64,000 bases of DNA from DASWJZ01 sp963792885 (GTDB lineage Bacteria; Pseudomonadota; Alphaproteobacteria; Rhizobiales; Afifellaceae), in assembly GCA_963792885.1 (NCBI GenBank), contig CAWBXX010000001.1, forward strand, positions 496,001 to 560,000, in the 5' to 3' direction. The notes below the pieces were generated by a model that saw nothing but the letters and a program-made list of their open reading frames with translations, made no database searches and was not told the DNA's origin. Made by a program: the position numbers and the translations under genes. This document shows positions 1-9,246 of this stretch, piece after piece. The first letter of the stretch is position 1; each line of letters opens with the position of its first letter.

Positions 1-202
1 AGGGCTGAGGGACCAGAACCTGGATGTTGCGCTGGTGCGCGGGCGGCGCTGAGTTCAGAGAGGGCGCGCTCAGATCGAAGATCGCGCTCGGCGGCCCGGC
101 GAGTAGGCTAGTGCAGCCGGCAAGCAGCGCGGCGAGGAGCGGCGTGGCCAAGCCGCCGGCGCGGCGCGGCACGCGCGCCGAGATCGCTCTTACTGACTTC
201 AC
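1..202 (-). CDS. ABC-type transport auxiliary lipoprotein (PqiC/YmbA-like), partial
   Basis: Reads off the left edge; only the first 67 residues are present. The GTG start lies 15 bases after the mlaD stop. A basic N-terminus and a hydrophobic stretch lead to the lipobox LAGC (Cys30), so this is a predicted outer-membrane lipoprotein. The segment after it (IFDLSAP, then NIQVLVPQP) fits the start of the auxiliary lipoprotein family that commonly closes mlaF-mlaE-mlaD operons and links the MCE ring to the outer membrane. The start codon, signal and position are seen directly; the family name is inferred from the fragment and context. Confidence 0.72.
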   Translation of the reverse strand, partial: MKSVRAISARVPRRAGGLATPLLAALLAGCTSLLAGPPSAIFDLSAPSLNSAPPAHQRNIQVLVPQP

Positions 203-217
203 GCCAGACGCCCCCTC

Positions 218-1528
218 TTACCGCCGCCTTCCACCATATTCCGGCACGTTCTCGCCGCCCAATAGAAACCCGGTCGGATTGCGCTCCAGGTCCGAGATCA
301 CGCGGTCGAGCCGGCCGATTGTCCGTTGCCCCTCGGAGACCAGGCCTTGCAGGTCGCGCAGGCCACGACCACTGAAGTCGTTGAGGCCGCTGCCCAGCGT
401 CGCCACTTGGGCGTTGAAATTGTCTGCCGCCGCCTTGATCGAGGCGAGCGTCGCGGTCGCATCCTCCAGGATTCCGCCGGGTCCCTGCCCCGCCATGTTG
501 TCGAGCTTGCCCAAGAGCGAGTCGGCGCGCTGACTAAGCGCCTCGAACCGGTCCGAGACGCTGCGCGCATTGGCGACGATCTGGTTGATGTCATCGCTTG
601 AGTCGCCGAGCGCGGAAGCGAACTTGTCGAGATTGTCGAGCGCGCGCGAGAGCTTTTCCGGATCGACGGCGGCGACGAGCGATTCCGACTTCTCGCCGAG
701 TGTCGGCAGATGCTTGGAGAACTCCTCGGCGTTGGCGGCGACCGCGTCGACCCGCGCGATGATCGAATCGAGCGCTTCGCGCTGCGCCGCAAGGCCCTCG
801 CTCGTGGTGCGGATGCTCTTCAGCGTCGCGCTCACGTCCTGCGGGTCGATCGCGGCAAGGAGTGCGTCGCCCTTCGTGACGATGCCGTCGAGCTTGGTCG
901 AGGCCTCCGCGATTCCCTTCGCGGCGGCGGAGCCGTTCGCGACGAGATCGGCGATGCCGTCGGAGTTCTCGGCGAGCGCGCCAGTGAACTTGCGTACGTC
1001 GAGGACGGCGAGCGAGATATCGTCTGAGTTGTCGGAGATCGTCTGCTCGAGCTTCTGCAACGCCTCATCAGCGCGGGAGAGAATCGTGCGCGCGCCGGCG
1101 AGAAGATCCTGCATCGACGAGCGCGTCGCGATGATCGTCGGGTTGGGCTGCGCCTGCCAGATCGGCGGCAGGTTCGGCGACCCGCCCGCCATCTCGATGT
1201 AACCGACGCCGGTCAGGCCCTGGAAGCCGAGCGTCACCTGCGTGTCAGCCTTCACCGAAGGCTTCGGCGTTAGGCGCAGCCCTGCAATCACGACCTTCGG
1301 ATTTTGCGGGTCGAGGTCTAGGGTTTTCACATCGCCGATCTTGATGCCGTTGAAGACGACCTGGCTGCCGACGGAAAGGCCGGTCACCGGATCCTCGAAG
1401 ATGACGGTAAGCGGCGCGTTGGCGTCCTCGCCGGCGCCGCGGGCGAGCCAGTAGATGAAGACGAAGCCGAGCGCCAGCACGACGAGCGTGAAGGCGCCGA
1501 TCAGGGCTGTGTTGGCCTTTGTTTCCAT
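218..1528 (-). CDS. mlaD: MCE-family lipid transport protein MlaD
   Basis: Periplasmic substrate-binding component of an Mla-type phospholipid transporter. One N-terminal membrane anchor (about residues 8-29, ending FIYWLARG) is followed by an MCE domain (about 38-116, with VTGLSVGSQVVFNGIKIG and the LTGVGYIEM strand). A long alpha-helical, Ala/Asp/Ser-rich tail runs to residue 436, longer than E. coli MlaD (about 183 residues) and closer to the extended MlaD proteins of alphaproteobacteria. The ATG at 1528 begins directly with the anchor. It is third in a leftward operon, after mlaE and mlaF and before a lipoprotein gene. The complex should move lipids between inner and outer membrane; direction cannot be read from sequence. 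Confidence 0.93.
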   Translation of the reverse strand: METKANTALIGAFTLVVLALGFVFIYWLARGAGEDANAPLTVIFEDPVTGLSVGSQVVFNGIKIGDVKTLDLDPQNPKVVIAGLRLTPKPSVKADTQVTLGFQGLTGVGYIEMAGGSPNLPPIWQAQPNPTIIATRSSMQDLLAGARTILSRADEALQKLEQTISDNSDDISLAVLDVRKFTGALAENSDGIADLVANGSAAAKGIAEASTKLDGIVTKGDALLAAIDPQDVSATLKSIRTTSEGLAAQREALDSIIARVDAVAANAEEFSKHLPTLGEKSESLVAAVDPEKLSRALDNLDKFASALGDSSDDINQIVANARSVSDRFEALSQRADSLLGKLDNMAGQGPGGILEDATATLASIKAAADNFNAQVATLGSGLNDFSGRGLRDLQGLVSEGQRTIGRLDRVISDLERNPTGFLLGGENVPEYGGRRR

Positions 1529-1540
1529 CGCGTCACTTTA

Positions 1541-2320
1541 CTACGCCAGCGCCGCCCGCGCTCTTTTGCCGGTGAAGTAACTTCTCACCCAGGGATGGTC
1601 GAAACGCTGCATTTCGGCAAGGCTGCCTTCAACGAGGACGCGCTTCTCGCCAATCACCGCCACACGATCGACGATCGCGTGCAGGGTGTCGAGGTCGTGG
1701 GTTACCATGACGACGGTCAGGCCCAAAGTGTTTCTGAGATCGGCGATCAGCGCGTCGAACTCCGATGCCGAGATTGGATCGAGCCCGGCGGTCGGCTCAT
1801 CGAGAAAGAGAATGTCAGGGTCGAGGGCGAGCGCGCGAGCGAGCGCGGCGCGCTTGATCATGCCGCCGGAGAGCTCGGAAGGAAATTTCGCGGCATCGCT
1901 CTCATTCAGCCCCACGAGCTCGACCTTCAGGTTGGCGAGCGCGCGCACGAGGCGACCCGGAAGATCGAGAAACTCGCGCATTGGAATCTCGATGTTCTGA
2001 GCGACCGTCAGCGAAGAAAAGAGCGCGCCGAACTGGAAGAGCACACCCCACCGCCGCTCGATCTCGACGCTCGGGCCGTACGGTCCGAGCGTTGTGCCGA
2101 ATGCTTCGATCTCGCCCTCCTGCGGCGTGACAAGGCCGAGGATGGAACGCATCAGCACCGACTTCCCCGTACCGGACGCCCCGACGATCGCGAGGATCTC
2201 GCCGCGCTTGACGTCGAAATCGAGATTCTCCAGCACCGCCGTGCCGCTAAATCCGACGGTCAGCCCGCGCACCCGGATGATCGCCTCGCCGCCACTGTTG
2301 CTTGCGCCGTTTTGGGCCAT
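1541..2320 (-). CDS. mlaF: MlaF ATPase of the MCE lipid transporter
   Basis: ATP-binding subunit of the Mla transporter, 259 residues from the ATG at 2320. Walker A is GASGTGKS (residues 47-54), the signature is LSGGM, and Walker B is FLDEPTAGLDP, all intact. LSGGM with a following KRAALARA is typical of MlaF rather than general importers. The reading frame stays open further upstream, but the ATG at 2320 overlaps the mlaE stop by one base (TGATG) and begins the conserved protein, so it is preferred. The tight coupling implies translational linkage with mlaE. Confidence 0.95.
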   Translation of the reverse strand: MAQNGASNSGGEAIIRVRGLTVGFSGTAVLENLDFDVKRGEILAIVGASGTGKSVLMRSILGLVTPQEGEIEAFGTTLGPYGPSVEIERRWGVLFQFGALFSSLTVAQNIEIPMREFLDLPGRLVRALANLKVELVGLNESDAAKFPSELSGGMIKRAALARALALDPDILFLDEPTAGLDPISASEFDALIADLRNTLGLTVVMVTHDLDTLHAIVDRVAVIGEKRVLVEGSLAEMQRFDHPWVRSYFTGKRARAALA

Positions 2321-3450
2321 CAGAAGTTGATCATGCCGTAGAAGATGGCGAAGACGCCGTCGACCACGATCACCATGAAGATTGCCTTCACGACGGAGGC
2401 GGTCGTATGCCGACCGAGCGATTCCGCGCTGCCCTCCACCGCCATTCCCTCCGTGCAGGCGATCAGCGCGATGATGAGCGCCATGAAGGGCGCCTTGATG
2501 AGACCGCTCCACAACGAGGAAAAATCGACGGCGCCTTGCAGCCGCTGCAGGAAGGCGACCGGCGGAATCTCAACGTAAATCCAAAGTGTCAGCATCGCGC
2601 CGGCGAGCGTCGCGAGCACGGAGAGGAAGCTCAGCAGCGGCACGGTGATGACGAGGGCGAGCACGCGCGGCAGCACCAGCACGTTCACCGGGTCGAGGCC
2701 CATCACGCGAAGCGCGTCGATCTCCTCGCGCATCCGCATGGAGCCAAGCTCTGCGGTAATGGCACTGCCGGAGCGGCCGGCGACCATGATCGCGGTCAGA
2801 AGCGGCGCCAGCTCGCGCAGCGTCAGGATGCCGACCAGATCGACGGTGAAGACGCTCGCGCCGAAGAAGCGAAGCTGGAAGGCGCCCTGCTGCGCCACGA
2901 TACAGCCGATCAGGAACGACATCACGACGATGATCGGCACGGCGCGAACGCCAGTCACCTCCGCCTGCCGCGCCACCGCCATGACGCGGAACGTGAGCGG
3001 GTGGGCGACAACGCGACCGAACTCGCGCACCGTTCCGCCCAGCATGTCGAGCAGTCTCGTCGCATCGCGGGCAACCAAGACCACGGTCTCGCCGATGTCC
3101 TCCAGGACGCCGCGGCGGGTACTGCGGCGGGGCGCCTCGGCGCGGTCGAGGACGTCGCGCACGCGCGAGAGAAGCGGTGCACGCTCCTCGTCGACGCCGC
3201 GCCACGCGACTCGGCCGCCATCGTCGATGGTCTGGCGCTCAAGCTTGGCGAGCAGGAAGGCGCCGGCGGTGTCGAGTGCGGCGACTTCGGAAAGATCGAG
3301 CACGAGCTGCCTCGGCCCGCCTTCGGGCAGCCCGAGGAGAACCTCGCCGATCTTCTGGTCGAGCTTCCGCGCCTCCTCGATCACCCAACCGCCGCCGGGA
3401 AAGAGGAAAAGGCGGCCGGCTTCGAAATGATGCTCCAGCGTAGCGGACAT
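2320..3450 (-). CDS. mlaE: MlaE permease with N-terminal STAS-like domain
   Basis: Inner-membrane permease of the Mla transporter, 376 residues. The first 110 or so residues form a STAS-like domain (LVLDLSEVAALDTAGAFLL), the role played by separate MlaB in E. coli; fusion of STAS to MlaE is common in alphaproteobacteria. The MlaE domain follows with about five to six hydrophobic segments and the characteristic ELGSMRMREEIDALRVMG motif. It is the first gene of the operon mlaE-mlaF-mlaD-lipoprotein. About 113 bases separate it from the divergent dgcN gene and should hold both promoters. Confidence 0.94.
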   Translation of the reverse strand: MSATLEHHFEAGRLFLFPGGGWVIEEARKLDQKIGEVLLGLPEGGPRQLVLDLSEVAALDTAGAFLLAKLERQTIDDGGRVAWRGVDEERAPLLSRVRDVLDRAEAPRRSTRRGVLEDIGETVVLVARDATRLLDMLGGTVREFGRVVAHPLTFRVMAVARQAEVTGVRAVPIIVVMSFLIGCIVAQQGAFQLRFFGASVFTVDLVGILTLRELAPLLTAIMVAGRSGSAITAELGSMRMREEIDALRVMGLDPVNVLVLPRVLALVITVPLLSFLSVLATLAGAMLTLWIYVEIPPVAFLQRLQGAVDFSSLWSGLIKAPFMALIIALIACTEGMAVEGSAESLGRHTTASVVKAIFMVIVVDGVFAIFYGMINF

Positions 3451-3563
3451 GAGGCGTCTCGACCGGCTGACGAATGCGCTGCCGCCGTGCTAGCAGGTGG
3501 CGCGGAAACGGCAAGTCTGGCCAATACCCACCCCTGCCACAAGCGCAAGGCGAGCACAGGCTG

Positions 3564-4577
3564 ATGGCGATCGAAAAGCCTTATCTCCTCTTCCTCGGCG
3601 ATGTGCACGATGCGCTCGCCGCCAAGACCGCGCACGGCGTCGTCGACTGGCGGCGCGAATGGTGCGTCGGACAGCTGCGGCTCCCCGGCTGCCGCGCCGA
3701 TACCGGCCTGCCCGACATGGACATCAAGACGGCGCGCGAGGCGGGCGCGAAGACGCTCGTCATCGGCGCCGTCAATGCCGGCGGCGTTCTGCCGGAGAAC
3801 TGGGCGGCGACGATCGTCGAGGCCATCGAGGCGGGAATGGATGTGGCAAGCGGCCTCCACGACCGGCTCTCCTCCTTCCCGGCCATCCGCGCTGCGGCGG
3901 AAAAGCACGGGGCGAAGCTGCATGAGGTGCGGCATTCGGACCGGCATTTCGCGACCGGAAAGGGCATGCGTCGAAGCGGCAAGCGGCTCCTTACCGTCGG
4001 CACGGACTGCTCGATCGGCAAGAAATACTCGGCGCTTGCGATCGAGAAGGAGATGCGGGAACGCGGCTACGCTACGGAGTTCTGCGCGACGGGGCAGACA
4101 GGCGTGCTGATCGCCGAGCGCGGCGCGGCGATCGATGCGGTCGCCGCAGACTTCATCTCCGGCGCGGTCGAATGGATCGCGCCTGAAGTGGCCGAAAACC
4201 ACTGGCAGATCATCGAAGGCCAGGGCTCGCTCTTCCATCCCTCCTTCGCCGGCGTGACGCTCGGGCTCCTGCACGGCGCGCAGCCGGACCTCTTCGTCGT
4301 CTGCCACGAGCCGACCCGCACCACGATGCGCGGGGTTAAGACCCCCCTCCCCTCGATCGCCGCAGTCATCGAAGCGACGGTCACGCTCGGGCGGCTCACC
4401 AACCCGGACATCCGGGCGCTCGGAATCGCCATCAACACGGCGGCGCTCGGCGAAGAGGCGGCGCGGCGCTGCCTCGCGGAAACCTCGGTGGAATACCGCA
4501 TGCCCGTCGTCGACCCGATCCGTACCGGCGTCGGCCCGCTCGTCGACCGCATCTCCGAGATTTTTGGCAGGCCATGA
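3564..4577 (+). CDS. dgcN: D-glutamate N-acetyltransferase DgcN (DUF1611 family)
   Basis: Member of the DUF1611 family, 337 residues. The N-terminal Rossmann-like part (GDVHDALAAKTAHGV) is followed by a P-loop domain with GTDCSIGKK at about residues 146-154. DUF1611 proteins paired with an enolase-superfamily racemase have been described as DgcN: the enzyme acetylates D-glutamate, DgcA then racemises it to N-acetyl-L-glutamate, giving a route for D-amino acid use. The start at 3564 is chosen because the conserved protein begins MAIEKPYLLFLGD; the open frame upstream to 3474 is not conserved-looking. The stop overlaps the dgcA start (ATGA), so the two are translationally coupled. Function is assigned by family and pairing. 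Confidence 0.88.
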   Translation: MAIEKPYLLFLGDVHDALAAKTAHGVVDWRREWCVGQLRLPGCRADTGLPDMDIKTAREAGAKTLVIGAVNAGGVLPENWAATIVEAIEAGMDVASGLHDRLSSFPAIRAAAEKHGAKLHEVRHSDRHFATGKGMRRSGKRLLTVGTDCSIGKKYSALAIEKEMRERGYATEFCATGQTGVLIAERGAAIDAVAADFISGAVEWIAPEVAENHWQIIEGQGSLFHPSFAGVTLGLLHGAQPDLFVVCHEPTRTTMRGVKTPLPSIAAVIEATVTLGRLTNPDIRALGIAINTAALGEEAARRCLAETSVEYRMPVVDPIRTGVGPLVDRISEIFGRP

Positions 4578-5545
4578 CGATCTCCGTCAAAGCGCGGGCC
4601 GAGACCTGGCCGATCGCGGGGTCCTTCGTGATCTCGCGCGGGGCGCGGACGGAGGCCACCGTCGTCGTCGTGGAAGTCGGCGACGGCGCGCATGTCGGGC
4701 GCGGCGAGTGCGTGCCTTACGCGCGCTATGGCGAAACCGTGGAGAGCGTGCTTGCCACGATCGAGGGCGCGCCCGTCGACGATGGCCGCGAGGCGCTCCG
4801 CCGCGACATGCTGCCCGGCGCGGCACGGAACGCGCTCGACTGCGCGCTCTGGGACCTCGAGGCGAAGCAAAGCGGGACGCGGGTATGGAAGCTCGCCGGC
4901 CTCTCGGCGCCGAAGCCCGTCGTTACCTGCTTCACCCTCAGCCTCGGGACGCCGGAGACGATGGCCGAGGCCGCCCGTGCCGCCAAGCACCTCCGCATTC
5001 TCAAGGTGAAGCTTGGCGGTGACGGCGACGCGGCTCGAATTCATGCGGTGCGGCGCGCGGTGCCCGATGCCGAGCTCGTCGTCGACGCGAACGAAGCCTG
5101 GAACGCGGCGAACTTCGCCGAGAACCTACGAGCCTGCGCTGAGTCGCACGTCGCGCTGATCGAGCAGCCGCTGCCCGCTGGCTCCGATGAGCTCCTCCGC
5201 GACGTGGAGCACATCGTGCCGATCTACGCCGACGAAAGTGTGCACGTGGTGGCCGATCTCGACGCGCTTGCGGACAAATACGACGGTGTCAACGTGAAGC
5301 TCGACAAGGCCGGCGGGCTGACGGAGGCGCTCGCGCTGGTGCGCGAGTCGCGGCGGCGCAAGCTCCAGATCATGGTCGGCTGCATGGTGGCGACGTCGCT
5401 CGCCATGGCGCCGGCGATGCTGATCGCGCAGGAGGCGGACTTCGTCGACCTCGACGGGCCGCTTCTCCTCGCCAAAGACCGGACGCCGGGGCTTGTCTAT
5501 TCCGACGCGTTGGTGACGCCGCCCGACCCGATGCTCTGGGGCTGA
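4574..5545 (+). CDS. dgcA: N-acetyl-D-glutamate racemase DgcA (enolase superfamily)
   Basis: Muconate-lactonizing/dipeptide-epimerase type enolase-superfamily enzyme, 323 residues. The catalytic K-x-K appears in ILKVKLGG, metal ligands in VVDANEAW, IEQPLP and YADESVH, and the second catalytic lysine in VNVKLDKAGG. Older annotation calls this family L-Ala-D/L-Glu epimerase; its overlap with dgcN (four bases, ATGA) favours N-acetyl-D-Glu racemase. The 3' end overlaps the convergent MFS gene by about 49 bases. All catalytic motifs are present, so an active enzyme is expected. Confidence 0.88.
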   Translation: MTISVKARAETWPIAGSFVISRGARTEATVVVVEVGDGAHVGRGECVPYARYGETVESVLATIEGAPVDDGREALRRDMLPGAARNALDCALWDLEAKQSGTRVWKLAGLSAPKPVVTCFTLSLGTPETMAEAARAAKHLRILKVKLGGDGDAARIHAVRRAVPDAELVVDANEAWNAANFAENLRACAESHVALIEQPLPAGSDELLRDVEHIVPIYADESVHVVADLDALADKYDGVNVKLDKAGGLTEALALVRESRRRKLQIMVGCMVATSLAMAPAMLIAQEADFVDLDGPLLLAKDRTPGLVYSDALVTPPDPMLWG

Positions 5546-6697
5546 AGCCCGCGCTTCAGTCCGTTCGCGAGATAGGCCGCCGGCAGTTCCAGCGCCGCAG
5601 CGGCAAAGAAGGCGATCGTCGGCGACACGCGGAACAGCGGGCCGCCTGCTGCCATCGTCAAGGCAAGCATCGAGCTGTGGCAGAACTGATAGGCCGCCTG
5701 GAGGCGTGCTGTATGGCCGGGCGTGGCGACCGCGCCGATCGTCATCATGATGCCGAGATGCGTCATGCCGAAGGTCGCGCCGTGAAGCGTCTGCAGCGCG
5801 AAGGCTGCGGCCGGCGTCGACCGCGAAAGGGAAAAGCGACCACCGCACCAGCCCGGCCGCGCATCCCGCCAGGATGAAGCGCCGCGCGCCCCAGTTCGGC
5901 AGAAGCTTCTTCACGACGCCGAAGAGCGTCACCTCGACGGCGACGCTATAGGCCCAGAGCGATCCGATAAGCGTCGGGGAGAAGCCCTTCGACTGCCAAT
6001 AGAGCGTGCCGAAAGAATAGAAGACGCCATGCGCGCCGAGCGTCAGCGTGCCGGCCATGAGCGCGCGGCGAAGGGTAGGGTCGGCGAAGGCCTTCTTCAG
6101 CCCGAATTTTTCCGCCGCCGGCGGCGGAGCCGGCACGCAAGGCGAGATCAGCGCCATCAGCCCCGCAGCCGTGTAAGCGCAAATCAGTACGGCGAGAACG
6201 GCGTTTCCGGCGAAATGCTGGGCCGCGGCCGCCGCGACGAGGCTCCCCGACATGAACCCGGCCGAGCCCCAGAGGCGCACGCGCGCATAGTCGATGCCGT
6301 GCTGGCGCACGCCGTAGAGAATCACGGCTTCGGAGAACGGCCCAAGCGCGCTCCAGAACATGAGCGCCGCGCCGGTGAAAAACAGGATCACCCAGAAGCC
6401 GGAGAAGAAAAACGGCACGAGAAAGAGCGACGCCGCCAGAAAGGCGTAGATCGCCGCAGCGGCGCGGAGGCTCGGGAGCCGGTCTGCGAACCCGACGAGG
6501 GCAGGTGAGACCAGGATCCGGATCAGGAGCGGCAGCGCCAGAATGATGCTGATTTCGCTGGGTCCGAGGTTCTTGGAGGCGAGCCAGATCGGAAAGAACG
6601 GCATGTAGATGCCGTTGGAAAAGAACATCGAGGCGGAAAACGCCGCGGCGCGAATGGCATAGGTGCGGGCAGCGCCGAACGGCATCTCGTAAGCCAT
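5497..6697 (-). CDS. MFS transporter (HcaT / MFS_1-like), frameshifted
   Basis: Twelve-helix inner-membrane permease of the sub-family of HcaT and nucleoside/proton symporters. It starts MAYEMPFGAARTYAIRAAAF, with FSNGIYMPFFPIWL in helix 1. The frame breaks near 5810: after PFAVDAG the continuing frame has no membrane character, whereas the neighbouring frame resumes with AFALQTLHGATFGMTHLG, the expected family motif, and ends at 5497. One extra base (or two missing) explains it. Restored length is about 400 residues. The substrate is unknown; it lies convergent to dgcN-dgcA, so an acidic substrate is possible but unproven. Confidence 0.85.
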
Positions 6698-6753
6698 TTC
6701 TAAAGCGTTTCCGGCTTCTCTAGGGCGAGGAAGACGCGTGGCGGGGTTTTCGG

Positions 6754-7176
6754 ATGGGCGGCCGAAAGGGCTTCGGACCTATCAGCGAGTCTGATTTTTC
6801 CAGCCTTCTACAGGCGCTTTCCGGGACGACCAAGGGGCGATCGTTCCTGGCGGAATATCGGCGCCGCTGTCAGCCGACCGAGACCCTCGGGCTGCTCGAC
6901 TCGCTGGAGCGCATTGAAACGACCATCGAAGGCGTGCGCAGCCAGCTCCGGCCGGAGCTTGTCGTGGGCGAGATCCAGCATGTCGCGATGACCCTCGATA
7001 TCGCCGTCGAGGGGGTGAACGCCGATCCGGAAGGCGACGAGACGGCCCGGCGCTTCGCGCTTGTCGAGCGCGCGCGGCATGAGCTGCGGACACTCTCCGA
7101 GACGCTCATGGGCGAGACCGCGGAGCCGGAGAAGCCTGCTTCTCAGCCACGCTCGCGCAAGCCCTCCGCCCGGTAG
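6754..7176 (+). CDS. Hypothetical protein with FLAEYRRR motif
   Basis: Uncharacterised soluble protein of 140 residues. Near the N-terminus it has LLQALSGTTKGRSFLAEYRR, a motif recurring in short alphaproteobacterial proteins of unknown role. The middle is helical and acidic, and the last 20 residues are basic and Pro/Ser-rich (KPASQPRSRKPSAR). It is divergent from the MFS gene with about 56 bases between, and its 3' end overlaps the convergent dehydratase by 34 bases. No catalytic motif is recognisable. It looks coding (conserved-type motif, normal composition), but no function can be given. Confidence 0.6.
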   Translation: MGGRKGFGPISESDFSSLLQALSGTTKGRSFLAEYRRRCQPTETLGLLDSLERIETTIEGVRSQLRPELVVGEIQHVAMTLDIAVEGVNADPEGDETARRFALVERARHELRTLSETLMGETAEPEKPASQPRSRKPSAR

Positions 7177-8150
7177 GCGGCAAGGCCGGCGGCGAGGATG
7201 TCGTCGCCAACATTACCGCCCGAGAGCACGATCGTGATCGTCTTCCCCGCCGTCTCCAGCCGCCCGGCAAGGAGGGCTGCCAGACCCTCCGCACCTCCCG
7301 GCTCCACGACGAGCCGAAGCTCGTCGAAGGCGTAGCCGACGGCGAAAAGCGCCTCCGCATCGCTTGCAGCAAGGCCGCCGGCCAGCCTGCCCCTGTTCAT
7401 CTCCCAGCCGATCGGGCCGGGCTCCTCCACAAGAAGCGCATCGGCGATGGAGCCGGCCTGCTTCGGATTGCGCTCGCGCTTCCCAGATTTCAGCGAGCGC
7501 GCGTAGTCGTCGAAGCCTTCCGGCTCCGCCGTGTAGACCGCAACGGCAGGGAAGCGCTCCGTCACCGCAAGCGCAACACCGGCAGCGAGCCCGCCGCCGC
7601 TTGCCGGCACGACGACGATGTCAGGCGCGAGGCCGAGCGCGGCGAAGTCATCGGCGATCTCCAGCCCGACCGTCCCCTGCCCGGCGATGACGAAGGGATC
7701 GTTGAAGGGATGCACGAAGGCACCGCCGATCTCTGCCAGAACCCGCGCGACGACGGCGTCGCGGTCCTCCGTGGCCCGGTCGTAGGCGACGACGCGTGCG
7801 CCGCTCCGCTCCGTCCGCCGGCGTTTCGGCAACGGCGCGTCCGCCGGCATGACGATCGTTGCCGGGACGCCGAAAAGCCGCGCCGCCTCCGCAACGCCCT
7901 GCGCGTGGTTGCCGGAAGAGACCGCCACAACGCCCTTCGCCCTCTCCGACGGGCCGAGGGCGGAAAGCGCATTGTAGGCCCCGCGAAACTTGAAGGAGCC
8001 GGTGCGCTGGAGGCTCTCCGGCTTCAGGTAGACGCGCGCCGACAGGCGCTCCGACAGCATCGGCGCAAAGAGAAGCGGCGTGCGGACCGCCTCTTTGGCG
8101 ATGCGCTCTCGCGCGCGCTCGATGTCGGCGATGGTCGGAAGCGTGGTCAT
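7143..8150 (-). CDS. Threonine/serine dehydratase (PLP-dependent)
   Basis: Fold-type II PLP enzyme of 335 residues, the length of catabolic or biosynthetic serine/threonine dehydratases lacking the regulatory ACT domain. The PLP lysine is K54 in SFKFRGAYNA; VSSGNHAQGVA binds the substrate carboxylate and SGGGLAAG the cofactor phosphate. It should convert L-Thr or L-Ser to 2-oxobutyrate or pyruvate and ammonia; serine racemase activity is an alternative in this family. It appears to be a single gene, convergent with the hypothetical gene at 6754. Confidence 0.88.
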   Translation of the reverse strand: MTTLPTIADIERARERIAKEAVRTPLLFAPMLSERLSARVYLKPESLQRTGSFKFRGAYNALSALGPSERAKGVVAVSSGNHAQGVAEAARLFGVPATIVMPADAPLPKRRRTERSGARVVAYDRATEDRDAVVARVLAEIGGAFVHPFNDPFVIAGQGTVGLEIADDFAALGLAPDIVVVPASGGGLAAGVALAVTERFPAVAVYTAEPEGFDDYARSLKSGKRERNPKQAGSIADALLVEEPGPIGWEMNRGRLAGGLAASDAEALFAVGYAFDELRLVVEPGGAEGLAALLAGRLETAGKTITIVLSGGNVGDDILAAGLAAYRAEGLRERG

Positions 8151-8208
8151 TGCGAGGCCTTAGTGCGGGCCGCCCGCGATAGCCGAGCTGCGCCGCTGAG
8201 GCAACGCG

Positions 8209-9246
8209 TCAGGCCGCCTTGCGAGCTATCGCTCCGTGTGCGCCGAGGATGTTGTCGCGGAACGCGTCGGCACTCGCCTCCCAGGAGAAGCCGAGCGAGA
8301 ATTCGCGCGCGGCGTCCCGCGAGAGCCTCAGCGCGCCGAGCGCTGCTTTGCGCAGGTCGGCATCCAGAACGCCGGCGCTGGCGTCCGTCACCACGTCCTT
8401 CGGCCCGGTCACCGGGAATGCGGCCACCGGCAGGCCCGAGGCGAGCGCCTCCAGAAGCACGTTCCCGAACGTGTCTGTGAGGCTCGGGAAGACAAAGACG
8501 TCGGCGGCGGCGTATGCCCTCACCAGCTCCTCGGTCGACAGCGCGCCGAGGAAATGCGCTTCCGGAAAGGCTCTTGCCAGGTCGGCGCGCGCCGGGCCGT
8601 CGCCGACGACGACCTTTGAGCCCGGCAGGTCAAGCTTCAGGAAGGCTTCGAGGTTCTTCTCAACCGCGACGCGCCCAACGGATAGGAAGATCGGTCGCGG
8701 CAGCCCGAGATCGGCTTCCGGCCGAGGACGGAACAGCGCGTGGTCGACGCCGCGCGACCAGAAAACCAAGTTCCTGAAGCCGCGCCGCGAAAGATCATCG
8801 CGGAGCGACATCGTCGCCACCATGCAGGCCTGCCCCGCGTTGTGGAAGCGGCGCATGAAGGCATAACCCCAGGAGAGCGGCACGGGCACGCGGGCGGAGA
8901 GGTATTCGGGAAATTTCGTATGATAGCTCGTCGTAAAGCCGCGGCCGCGCGCGATCGCATGGCGACGCGCGAGGAGACCGAGCGGGCCTTCCGTCGCGAT
9001 GTGGAGGAAGGCGTCCGGCTCGGCGTCGATCAGACGGCCAATCTCGCCCGGCGATGCGAGCGCGAGCGGAATCTGCGGATAGGTCGGACAGGGAATCGTC
9101 TTGAACCGATCCGGGCCGATAATGGCCACCTCGCTGCCGGAGGCGCGCAGGACACGCGTCACCTGGTCGAGCGAGTTCACGACCCCGTTGACCTGCGGAA
9201 ACCAGGCGTCGGTGACGATGACGAGCCGGAATGGGCCTGTGCTCAC
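8209..9246 (-). CDS. Glycosyltransferase family 4 protein
   Basis: GT-B glycosyltransferase of 345 residues. The N-terminal acceptor domain starts FRLVIVTDAWFPQVNGVVNS, typical of alpha-mannosyl or sulfoquinovosyl transferases of lipid acceptors. The C-terminal nucleotide-sugar domain has VGRVAVEKNLEAFL and the E-x7-E region DTFGNVLLEALASGLPV. The GTG start at 9246 is chosen because it overlaps the upstream gene's TGA (GTGA); longer frames upstream only repeat the antisense of that gene. Coupling to an LpxH-like phosphatase suggests an envelope glycolipid role. The acceptor is unknown. Confidence 0.9.
   Translation of the reverse strand: MSTGPFRLVIVTDAWFPQVNGVVNSLDQVTRVLRASGSEVAIIGPDRFKTIPCPTYPQIPLALASPGEIGRLIDAEPDAFLHIATEGPLGLLARRHAIARGRGFTTSYHTKFPEYLSARVPVPLSWGYAFMRRFHNAGQACMVATMSLRDDLSRRGFRNLVFWSRGVDHALFRPRPEADLGLPRPIFLSVGRVAVEKNLEAFLKLDLPGSKVVVGDGPARADLARAFPEAHFLGALSTEELVRAYAAADVFVFPSLTDTFGNVLLEALASGLPVAAFPVTGPKDVVTDASAGVLDADLRKAALGALRLSRDAAREFSLGFSWEASADAFRDNILGAHGAIARKAA

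Noticed and set aside
2302..3564. Long rightward open frame of 420 codons opposite mlaE
   Set aside because: It is the antisense shadow of mlaE and mlaF; its composition is His/Arg/Asp-rich without domain features, while the leftward frame has full MlaE motifs.
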